From Phlegmacium glaucopus (Eukaryota > Basidiomycota > Agaricomycetes > Agaricales > Cortinariaceae): 64,000 bases of DNA. The translations under genes and the position numbers were made by a program. The stretch is taken from contig MU130034.1 in the NCBI GenBank assembly GCA_015039465.1, positions 1 to 64,000 on the forward strand, read 5' to 3'. Shown in pieces: positions 33,894 to 42,972 of the stretch. The notes under the pieces are model-generated. The model searched no databases, was not told the DNA's origin, and saw only the letters and a list, made by a program, of their open reading frames with translations. How positions within the stretch are numbered: position 1 is the first letter of the stretch; each line of letters starts with the position of its first letter.

Positions 33894-34828
33894 TGATACA
33901 CTGTCAGTACGCTAGGTGCTGTACTAACTGAGGTGTGATGCGGCTCGGGGCTTCGGTGGCCTAAACACTGAGTCAAGTATATGCAGAAAGGTTCCAACTA
34001 AGGTAGGGCGACGAGATATGAGACGGGCGAAACGAGTGGCGACGCAGTGACGAAGGGGAGATGCAGTGACGAAGGGGAGACGCAGTGACGAAGGGGAGAC
34101 GCAGTGACGAAGGGGAGATGCAGTGACGAAGGGGAGATGCAGTGACGAAGGGGCGATGCAGTGACGAAGTATAGTCGCTGTATGGGCGACTCGCAGTAAA
34201 ACACAATGAAACGAAGGCGAACGAGGAGAGAGACGATGACAAGACTTAATTCAATACTCTGGGGAGAGAGGCAAATACTTTCTTATTGTGCTGTAACTAA
34301 GTTACATGGGTTTTTTATAGTAGAGGTGATTAGAATAAATGGGGGAAATGAAGCACAAGGTGTGTGGAGTAAATAGCATCAAAAAGCATAAGGAGTTAAG
34401 TGAGAAAATACAAAAAGTCGCACCATAAGATAAAAGGAGCATGGAGAAGATCTGGTAGCTAGGTAACAGTAAAATGATGCGAACATGATTTTGGCACGGT
34501 GAGGGGATGCATAAAAGTAGGAATGATAGGAAATCAAAAGAAGCGAAGTGATGCGCAGCATGGGCGACTTTTAGGAAAATGGGTAATGATGAAGATGGTG
34601 AACAGGGTGGAAAGGGCAATGTAGCAACAAGAGGGGTGATGTAGGACTGAAAGGTGTGACATAGTGACAAGGGCAATGTGGCAATGAGAGGGGCGATATG
34701 GCGACTAGAGGGGCGACATGGCGACTAGAGGGGCGACGTAGCGATGAGAGGGGCGACGTAGCGACTAGAGGGGCGACATAGCGATCAAAAGGGCAATTCC
34801 AGTTGGTAGAGCATAGCCATGTTCATCA
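33894..34828 (-). repeat. 3' LTR (in gag orientation) with internal minisatellites
   Basis: Matches 39333-40256. It contains an array of 19-bp GACGAAGGGGAGACGCAGT units (~34030-34170) and a 20-bp GGGGCGACATGGCGACTAGA array (~34680-34790), whose copy numbers differ from the other LTR. Confidence 0.92.
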
Positions 34829-34842
34829 TCGTCCTCCCTACT
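34829..34842 (-). promoter_or_regulatory. Polypurine tract
   Basis: Minus strand AGTAGGGAGGACGA directly abuts the 3' LTR. A near copy of this segment occurs internally at ~35436-35475. Confidence 0.65.
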
Positions 34843-35525
34843 GAAATACTGACTGTCCTCAGTCATTTGGCAAGTCCAGTGATGAGCGCTATGTTGGTCT
34901 TGGTTTCTTGATAATGTAACAGTTTGGAATGAAAAGAAAAGGTGAAGTTGTATATGTTACTATAGAAGTGATGTGAAGGATTTGGACTGAGAAGCGACTA
35001 GAATTATCAAAAAGGAGTGGTAGGAATGAAGAATATAAGATGGGAAAGGTGATAGACTGTGTCTTGATTTGAATGTAAGCACAAGTACTTGGCAAGGAAA
35101 TGAAGGAAGGAGCTCAATAAAATTTGTAAAGGTGAAATGATATGCTATATTGGTGGCCGAAGCGACCAGAGCACTTGTGGGTGCGCATGAGGGCGACTTG
35201 GAGCAAAAATAAGCGAAAGTTGTGGGCGAGCTTTGGTGGAAATATAGGAATATGGCGACAAATGGAGGCTAACGCTTAGCTTGCTTTGTAGTTGAAATTG
35301 CGCCATGTTTGAGAAGTTATATGACTTGAATCAAAGTGTGTGACCGAAAATGGACTGAGCAAACAGATAAATAGGAATTGAAAAGGAGGAGCATAAAGCA
35401 GTGTGGAAAAGCGAAAATATTTGGCTGATGTCGGCTCTTCTCCTCCCTACTGTAATATTGACTGTCCTGAGTCATCATCCAGTGGGTTGGCGTTATTGGT
35501 GTCTTCTTTCTGATCAAGGAAAGAG

Positions 35526-38500
35526 CTAGCATGTGATAGAGGGAGCTGAGTCGCTCTGGAGGAGTTCTTGATATGAGGCAACCTTGTGTCGCTTGAAGGA
35601 GTGGTGATGAAGGTCATATGTATAAATGCAATGAAAAGCGAAAATGGGCAGGAATAACCAGGGGATCGCTATGTCGGCTTGAAGTTGGTGAAAAAGGGAG
35701 CTAATAGGCGATTTGATGGCAAAGATTTGATAGGCCTGAGAGTCAGGGGAGCGGTGGGGAAGACTATAGGTGAAAATGCGATTAAAAGCGAAATGGAGCA
35801 GGAATAACCAAGAAATTGCCATGTCGGCTTGACGTCGGTGGGAAAGGGAGCTAATAGGCGATTTGATGGCAAAGATTGGATAGAAAAGATTTTGAGAGTC
35901 AAGGGATCGGTGGGAAAGACTATAGGTGAAAATCCAACAAAAAGCGAAAAGGAGCAGAAATATCCAAGAAATCATTAAGTCGGCTTGAAGTGGGTGTAAA
36001 AGCGCAAAAATAGGCGACCTAAAGGCAAAGATTAGAGGGGCTTGGGTGTTGAAGGAGCAGTGATGAGGACTATAGGTGAAAAGGTGATAGAAAGTGAAAA
36101 GAAGTAGAAATGGCCAGGAAATCGCTAAGTTGGCTCGACACCGATGGAAGTAGGAGCAAATAGGCAACATAGAGGCAAATATTGCATAGTCTTGGGAGTT
36201 GAAAGAGCAGTGATGACAACAGTAGGTAAGAATGCGATGAAAGGCAAAAAGGAGTAGGAATAACCAAGAAATTGCCACGTCGGCTTGAAGTCGGTGGGAA
36301 AGGGAGCTAATAGGCGATTTGATGGCGAAGATTGGATAGAAAATATTTTGAGAGTCAAGGGAGTGGCAGGATTTGCATATAATACTCATTTTGCCAATTA
36401 CTGATGAAATGGATAATGCTGGCGATGTAGCATGATGCTGAAGCGAAATATGAGGTAGACTGCTGCATATAATCATCAGGTTCCCCATTATTAGTCGAAG
36501 CGCTGACCAGAGGACTAGGAGCATGATATTACTGCAAGAGCGATGTTGGGTGAATATAGTGGCATTATTGAGCGCTTTATGATTCTGGGACATCGCATAC
36601 ATGAGGAAAGGAGCAGAGGTATATGTAAGAGGAGATATAGATGAGAGATTGAGGGAGCGATGATTTTCCAAGGTTGTAGCCTGAATTGAGCTATAGGGCG
36701 ACGCAATTAGTAATTTGATCGCAGTTGATGGGGTTGGGGCGCTTGTAAGTGCAGATAATGGTATTGCAGCGCTTTTAGATGCAGAAGCTGCAGCAACATT
36801 AGAGGACAATGAGCAAGGGTCAGGATGGCGCAGAGGAGGGGATTTGGAAAGGGGGAGGGATTTGCAAGCTGAGAGATGAGAGAGCAAAATACAGTCTGGG
36901 TCAGAGGAGCATAAGGTAGTTGTTGGCTTAGCAACACCTAATATATCAGAATCAGATGTCTTGCTTGATCGGAGCAATTGATGGCAACATTCAATGTAGC
37001 TAGAAACACCAGTGGGGCGCTCCTGAGGTGTGCAATAGGGCACTTTTTGGACAGAAACTGTAGGGAGTGTAGGAGGGTCGCCTTTATCTGTGTTATTGAT
37101 GTGGAGAGCGCTTTGAGCAGCAGAGGTTGTATTTTCAAGAATGCGATGTGGGGAGACTTCTTGAACCTGTGCAGGCACCTTAGGAGCAAGGGACATTAAT
37201 CCTCTTGGTGTGACAGCGATAGGAGCTTCCATTGATCGCTTATAGGTTTTGACTTCGCTAGTGGATCCATGAATATGGGGAAGTGTCTTGTGTGTCGCAT
37301 GTGGTCTATTCTTACACACAGGTGCCTCAAAGGGTGCTCCAATGATCCGTAGTCCAGGAGGAGCATAAGCGGCAGATTTAGCGCATTGATGAGTGTATTT
37401 GGGCATAGTAAGCGGCTGGAAGTTCGGAATACTTGCAGTGGCGACTATATTGGTAGGAGACTGTGTCTGAACCTTCGCTTCTGGGATAGGGCGGTATACA
37501 TGAGGAGGAGCGATTGTTTCTTCCATGCTCTCCCAGGTAGCAGAGTCCTTCGCCTTTTGTGTTCTAGTGCGACTAGGGGCGACAAAATTGGTGTTCTGGG
37601 AGCGGAGATGCGAGAGCTCGGCTTCTATAGTTGCTATGCGGTCTGTTACGGAGAGCTGATAGGAGGAATGAGTACTTCTGATGGGAGTATGATGAAATCG
37701 CTCTGGTCTGATGGTGTACATCATGGTTGCTGTGCCAAGGTGATTTGGGTTGCGATGATGCCATCCATCAATGCGCTCTCGGAGTAAATTGCCGGGGATG
37801 TCTCTGGGAATGAAAGCGCCAGAGGGGAGCACTATTTTGCCGTCTCTACTGCGTTTACACTTTCCAGCTCTGATGTAGTCGCTGACAAGGTCACAATTGC
37901 GAATGAAGTGCGGTTTTCCACAAAAATGGCAGTTGGCATCATAGGCGATGGAGGAGGGAGATGATGTGTTACTAGGGTGACTGTGGTCGCCATGGTTGAG
38001 CGCTTCAACAATGCTCTTAGATAATTCTGCAAAGAGCATTTCTATGCTTTCAATTTTGATAGGAGGGTCGGCTGATGGGAGTGAAGGGGAGCTAAAGGTG
38101 TCCAGAGTCGCTGGGGGAAGGGGAGAATAGTAGCTCTGTGTCGCAGTAGAAGAGCTTTGCAAGATATAGTGGGCGCACTCATAAACAGTTTGGATTTTGT
38201 GAGGTATGTTCGGATGATGGTCTGGGAACTTCATCTGGAGACGATAGGCAATTGCAGATGAAAGCGCAGGCTGGAATGCCTGTAAATAGCAGCGCTTCTG
38301 CTCTAAATCTCCAAGTTGCTGCTTCTCAATGAGCCATGAGGTGATCGCAAGAAAATTCAAATGATAATCGGATAAATCATTGATGGTTGTAATTCCAAGT
38401 CGCTGGCGCTCTCCAATCAAAGTATCCATGTCGCGAAGGGAATAGACATAGTCGCCACATGCATCAGGATAATGGACTAAGATAGCCGCTTTGAATTGGT

Positions 38501-38732
38501 TGTAGGTTTTAGTGGGGTCGGAGTACTCTGGGAATGTTTTCCAGATTTGCTCTATCTCAAAGTCGACATAGCGGAGGACTTGTTTCTTTTTGTCAAGCTC
38601 TGTGACAAGCGCAGCGCGGTCGAGGAGATACTCAAGCTCATCAAAGAACCTGTTGAGCTCTCGTGGTTTGTTTCTGTCAAAGGTGGGAGCAGAGCGCTCA
38701 CCACGGGCAGGCATGCAGAAAAAAGTCGCCAT
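35526..38732 (-). CDS. Gag-like protein fused to five hydrophobic ~50-residue repeats
   Basis: An open frame of 1068 codons. Residues ~20-250 are a gag-type region (RELNRFFDELEYLLDRA, EIEQIWKTFPEYSDP). They are followed by a knuckle variant CX2CX3HX4C (CHFCGKPHFIRNC, ~290) and a block seen in basidiomycete gag proteins (GKIVLPSGAFIPRDIPG). The middle is Ser/Thr/Pro-rich. The C-terminal ~260 residues (35590-36365) are about five tandem repeats, each containing FAIKSPISSL and a strongly hydrophobic AISWLFLLLFAFHRIFTY-like stretch that could span a membrane. No enzyme domain is present. Whether the repeat part is selected as protein or is a minisatellite that happens to be open is unclear. Confidence 0.72.
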   Translation of the reverse strand: MATFFCMPARGERSAPTFDRNKPRELNRFFDELEYLLDRAALVTELDKKKQVLRYVDFEIEQIWKTFPEYSDPTKTYNQFKAAILVHYPDACGDYVYSLRDMDTLIGERQRLGITTINDLSDYHLNFLAITSWLIEKQQLGDLEQKRCYLQAFQPALSSAIAYRLQMKFPDHHPNIPHKIQTVYECAHYILQSSSTATQSYYSPLPPATLDTFSSPSLPSADPPIKIESIEMLFAELSKSIVEALNHGDHSHPSNTSSPSSIAYDANCHFCGKPHFIRNCDLVSDYIRAGKCKRSRDGKIVLPSGAFIPRDIPGNLLRERIDGWHHRNPNHLGTATMMYTIRPERFHHTPIRSTHSSYQLSVTDRIATIEAELSHLRSQNTNFVAPSRTRTQKAKDSATWESMEETIAPPHVYRPIPEAKVQTQSPTNIVATASIPNFQPLTMPKYTHQCAKSAAYAPPGLRIIGAPFEAPVCKNRPHATHKTLPHIHGSTSEVKTYKRSMEAPIAVTPRGLMSLAPKVPAQVQEVSPHRILENTTSAAQSALHINNTDKGDPPTLPTVSVQKVPYCTPQERPTGVSSYIECCHQLLRSSKTSDSDILGVAKPTTTLCSSDPDCILLSHLSACKSLPLSKSPPLRHPDPCSLSSNVAAASASKSAAIPLSALTSAPTPSTAIKLLIASPYSSIQATTLENHRSLNLSSISPLTYTSAPFLMYAMSQNHKALNNATIFTQHRSCSNIMLLVLWSALRLIMGNLMIICSSLPHISLQHHATSPALSISSVIGKMSIICKSCHSLDSQNIFYPIFAIKSPISSLSHRLQADVAISWLFLLLFAFHRILTYCCHHCSFNSQDYAIFASMLPICSYFHRCRANLAISWPFLLLFTFYHLFTYSPHHCSFNTQAPLIFAFRSPIFALLHPLQADLMISWIFLLLFAFCWIFTYSLSHRSLDSQNLFYPIFAIKSPISSLSHRRQADMAISWLFLLHFAFNRIFTYSLPHRSPDSQAYQIFAIKSPISSLFHQLQADIAIPWLFLPIFAFHCIYTYDLHHHSFKRHKVASYQELLQSDSAPSITC
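35590..36365. repeat. ~150-bp tandem repeat within the gag-fusion ORF
   Basis: About five imperfect units with the core GTCGGCTTGAAGT..GGGAAAGGGAGCTAATAGGCGATTTGATGGC. They keep the reading frame. Confidence 0.85.
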
Positions 38733-39311
38733 AGGTAGTTGTGTAGGTTGAATAGGTTTTGTTGTGAAGAAAGGGTAGGACCGATTAAAGCGAAATCAGT
38801 AGGAGACAATGAAAGGTTGGTTGGCGAAGTGTTATCAGATGAAGAGGATGGGAGATCTGGAGGTAGAAGGCTGGCAACAAAAATGGGAGAAAGGTGACAA
38901 AATGGAAGGGGGGCGACGAAATGGAGGAAAGGCGATGAGATGAGGCTTTTGTGGCGCTGTTTCTCTGAAGGGAGCTCTATGAAGAGCAAAGGCGATGAAA
39001 TGGAAGGAAGGGTAGGACCAATGAAAGCGAAATCTGTAAAGGACTTGGAGGAGACAATGGAAGGTTTGTTGGTGAAGTGCTATAAGACGAAGAGGGAGAT
39101 CACTAGGTAGAAATAGAGGCGATGAGATGGGAGGGAGATTGTTGTGTCGTTGTCGGTCTGGAGGCAGCTCTATAAAAAGTGATTCGTCCTCTAGATTGAG
39201 TGGGTTCTGGAAGGTAGTGACAAGCTCTTCTCTAAGAGTTGTTGGAGGTAATTCTGCTACCGATGGCGATCGGTTGACTTGTCTGGTAGAAGGTGCAATT
39301 GTAATAGAAAC

Positions 39312-39329
39312 CCCTCGCGGTGGGCTCCA
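39312..39329 (-). promoter_or_regulatory. tRNA primer binding site
   Basis: Minus strand TGGAGCCCACCGCGAGGG starts 3 nt inside the 5' LTR. The TGG start and position are those of a retrotransposon primer site pairing with a tRNA 3' end (CCA). The tRNA species was not identified. Confidence 0.75.
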
Positions 39330-39332
39330 AAA

Positions 39333-40256
39333 TGATACACTGTCAGTACGCTAGGTGCTGTACTAACTGAGGTGTGATGCGGCTCGGGGCTTCGGTGGCC
39401 TAAACACTGAGTCAAGTATATGCAGAAAGGTTCCAACTAAGGTAGGGCGACGAGATATGAGACGAGCGAAACGAGGAGCAATGTAATGACGAAAGGGCGA
39501 CGAAGGAACGAAGTGGCGACGCAGTGACGAAGGGGAGATGCAGTGACGAAGGGGAGACGCAGTGACGAAGGGGAGACGCAGTGACGAAGGGGACGCGCAG
39601 TAAAACGCAATGAAACGAAGGCGAACGATGAGAGAGACGATGACAAGACTTAATTCTATACTCTGGGGAGAGAGGCGAATACTTTCTTATTGTTCTGTAA
39701 CTAAGTTACATGGGTTTTTTATAGTAGAGGTGATTAGAATAAATGGGGAAATGAAGCACAAGGTGTGTGGAGTAAATAGCATCAAAAAGCATAAGGAGTT
39801 AAGTGAGAAAATACAAAAAGTCGCACCATAAGATAAAAGGAGCATGGAGAATAACTGGTAGCTAGGTAACAGTAAAATGATGCGAACATGATTTTGGCAC
39901 GGTGAGGGGATGCATAAAAGTAGGAATGATAGGAAATCAAAAGAAGCGAAGTGATGCGCAGCATGGGCGACTTTTAGGAAAATGGGTAATGATGAAGATG
40001 GTGAACAGGGTGGAAAGGGCAATGTAGCAACAAGAGGGGTGATGTAGGACTGAAAGGTGTGACATAGTGACAAGGGCAATGTGGGCAATGGGACTAGAGG
40101 GGCGACATGGCGACTAGAGGGGCGACATGGCGACTAGAGGGGCGACATGGCGACTAGAGGGGCGACGTAGCGATGAGAGGGGCGACGTAGCGACTAGAGG
40201 GGCAACATGGCAACAAAAGGGCAATTCCAGTTGGTAGAGCATAGCCATGTTCATCA
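39333..40256 (-). repeat. 5' LTR (in gag orientation)
   Basis: 924 bp; matches 33894-34828 apart from repeat copy number. Confidence 0.93.
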
Positions 40257-40264
40257 ACGGTAGC

Positions 40265-40584
40265 CCTAAATAGTATGCTCAGTATTTATTTCTTTTAACG
40301 AGAAAAACATGAGGTGGCGCACCATTAATGAATGGATGGTCAGTAATCTTCTCTTTAGCTGCTTTTTCAGGATTCACAGGATGATCCTGAGCATCGTCTT
40401 CAAGATCTACTGGAATGTTGTCTTCATATTCGTTGACTGGTGGTTGATGTGCTGGCAGTTCACAATTCACCTGTGGCTTACGATGCATTCGGATATGATT
40501 TTTTAGGCCACCTTGATTTGTAAATTGTCGAGTACAAGATTTGATGGGGCAAGGAATGTATCGAACTTTAAAAGAACGGGGCAT
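40265..40584 (-). pseudogene. Plavaka transposase, N-terminal exons (inverted segment)
   Basis: The minus-strand ATG at 40584 opens a C2H2 zinc finger with CX4CX12HX3H spacing (CPIKSCTRQF..HIRMH), typical of the N-terminus of Plavaka transposases. An acidic linker follows, up to the splice donor after HPFING (40323). The next exon begins at 40265 (GLPCDAQG when read across the LTR element). The gene then runs into the LTR insertion at 40257. Confidence 0.85.
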
Positions 40585-40790
40585 GGTAGATGTAGGGTAA
40601 AATTACCACTGTGAGCACCTATTTGTTGACGGATGCAAATGAGGACGGGTGCAAAGCGAGCTATTGAGTGAACAAACACACCTTATTGACCATAATGCTA
40701 CCCAGTAAAAATCTCCTCCCTCCACCGTTTGCTCCTACTCAACCTTCTACTTGCACGAAGAACAGAGATGCTCAACCAGGTGCTATCGAC

Positions 40791-42507
40791 ATGCCCAAAC
40801 CACGCAGAACAGCTGCAGAGATGCAGGCCATCCGGGATCAGCAGGCATCTGATAAGCAGGAAAAAAAGTGAAAGCAAGAGGAAGCATTGAAAAATGCCGC
40901 TGATATTGAAGATGAACAGCGCCAAGAGGACGTTCGACGTGCCGCCCAATCAAATTTCCGCAAGCCACAGGTTGCGGTTTTTCATCCACCCACCCCTGTG
41001 GAGCCTGTTGATACTGAAAATCCAGCTCAGCATATGTCTATGTACACTTCTTGAGAAATAACTCTCACCAATTGATTTCCAGTTCGAGCAACCAGAAGCT
41101 TGGACGTGATCTTGCCCAATGGCATAGAGTCTGATGACAGTGATAAAGATAGGTACTGACCAGAGGACACAGATGATATGCAATCGGAGGGCAGCAACAA
41201 AGATGAGTTTGCAAGTGAAGAAGAAGTTGTGTCCAAAAAAGGAAAAAAAAGAAACTAGGACGCCATGAGATCACAGCTGTCAGAGTCACCGTTCCCACAA
41301 CGGGATCTAAATCTGCAGCTCAATACTCAAAGCGTGACTGGAGCCCAAGGTCAGTTCAATTATTGTGTCTATATTATCTGGGCTAACTGTCATCCATGGA
41401 ATCCAAAGTGTTTCGCTGTCTCAGACTGTCCAAGCCAAGAAACTGAAAAGGTCAAACCAGATGACCTCAGGCCTTCGTTCTGGCTGGGACTCCATGGATA
41501 AAACAAAACCCAGTGCACCAGCTGCAAAATCCCATCAGGAGGATAATGACTCGCTAGTGCGGTATGGAGGTATGGTTAGTGATGATAGTGACGATGAGGA
41601 GCGGTCAGCCATCATGAGTGACAAAGGGCCCAAACGGAGTCCAAATAATTATGTGCGTGCTTTTATTTGACATCTAAGCAATGAGCTCATATACAAATTC
41701 AGTCATCATCTCTAAAGATAGAAGTAAAGTTGTCTGTCCCCCGCACACAACGAGAAGCCTGGGGTGGGAGCGGGAAAAAATGGAGACTCGAACACCGTCC
41801 AAAAAATACATCGGATGCATTTACCAATCAGCTAGTCCCTCTTGCGAAGAGTCTTGCTGGATCTCTCTCTCTCTGGGAGGGTTTTTCCAGGAAGCAAGTC
41901 CAGGAGCTTGTTGACAAGGTCTATGGGCCTGCACAGTACACCATTCAGAATCCCCCAATCGACCCATGGGCTCCTCTTGTGAGTCTTTTTACTCCTCAAA
42001 ATCTCTTGGATGATGCTAATAAAACATCCCAACATTCAGATCAGCTATTGCTTGAACAATTGGCACAACGGATTTGGTACAAAGGCTGCTGAAGTGCTGA
42101 GGAGATACATTGAGGTTGATCAAGCGGAATTCTTCAAAAATCCTAAGGTTATTGCTGACTGGGTTCAATTTTCACTTGCGCCGGACGGAAATCCACCAAC
42201 CTATCCTTTCCTCTGGAAGGAGTGGAAGATCAACAATGAAACTGGAAAGGTTACAAAAAAGGTATGACTGTCAGCTATCATACTTGACCATTTACTGAGT
42301 GATATGTAGGGACGACTGCAAAATCCATTAGTTTTATACACGCTGGCACTTGCCCACTTTGCGGAATGGGAAGATGTACCGGACCTGGAGCACCTCAGCG
42401 AGAAGGAGAAGCCTCATGGAGCGTTTATTCTTTCTCTTCAAGCAGTGAGTCGTCGCTCCTTGCTCATTTCTCATTTCTCATTTCTCAATCCTTGTTTGTA
42501 TCAGGTC
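40791..42507 (+). pseudogene. Gene X, 5' part (transposon-associated, unknown function)
   Basis: The ATG at 40791 starts MPKPRRTAAEMQAIRDQQAS, a highly charged N-terminus. An in-frame TGA follows KQEKK at ~40869, and another occurs after MYTS near 41050; both sit where CGA is plausible. Later exons give EERSAIMSDKGPKRSPNN (~41640), PKNTSDAFTNQLVPLAKSL and SRKQVQELVDKVYGPAQYT (41785-41945), then ISYCLNNWHNGFGTKAAEVL (~42045), VIADWVQFSLAPDG and LAHFAEWEDVPDLEHL to 42444. The last exon starts at 42505 (GTC) and is cut by KDZ copy 2. It continues at 29035-28688. Confidence 0.7.
42500..42507. repeat. 8-bp KDZ target duplicate ATCAGGTC
   Basis: Reverse complement of 29036-29043; it straddles the splice acceptor of the last gene X exon. 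Confidence 0.85.
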
Positions 42508-42972
42508 CAGTACTTTACAGTGCCCCACGCTTCCGAACGGAATCCGAGTGGAGTCCGAGCATTCCGACTGGATTCCCAGTGGATTCCGAGTGGAGTCCGA
42601 GTGGAATCATGGATTCCAAATGGAGTCCACTCGGACTCCACTTGGACTCTGCTTGGAGTCCAAGTCACTAAGTAGATTCTGAACAGAGTCCAAGTGGAGT
42701 CCGAGTAGAGTCTTGAGTGGATTCCAAATAGAGTCTGAGTGGACTCTTAGTGGATTCCGAGTGGATTCCGAGTGGATTCCAAATGGAGTCTGAGCGGACT
42801 CTCAGTGGATTCCAAGTGGATTCCAAGTGGATTCCAAATGGAGTCTGAGTGGACTCTCAGTGGATTCCAAGTGGAGTCTGAGTGGAATCTCAGTAACATC
42901 TTATAAACATTTCAAGGAATATTTGGCTCTGTTACAATGGTCTACTTTATAGTACAATATCATACCTATAAC

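Larger units (their letters stand above)
33894..40256 (-). mobile_element. Gag-only LTR element inserted in the Plavaka transposase gene
   Basis: A 6363-bp element with LTRs 33894-34828 (935 bp) and 39333-40256 (924 bp), both TGATACACTG..GTTCATCA, and a 4-bp target duplicate ACGG (33890-33893 and 40257-40260). It has a primer binding site and a polypurine tract. Its single long frame codes for a gag-like protein fused to hydrophobic repeats. No RT, RNase H or integrase is present. Removing the element restores a continuous Plavaka exon (INGLPCDAQGNF). Confidence 0.92.

Noticed and set aside
40309..40506. Plus-strand 65-codon frame opposite the Plavaka zinc finger
   Set aside because: Antisense shadow of the C2H2-encoding exon.
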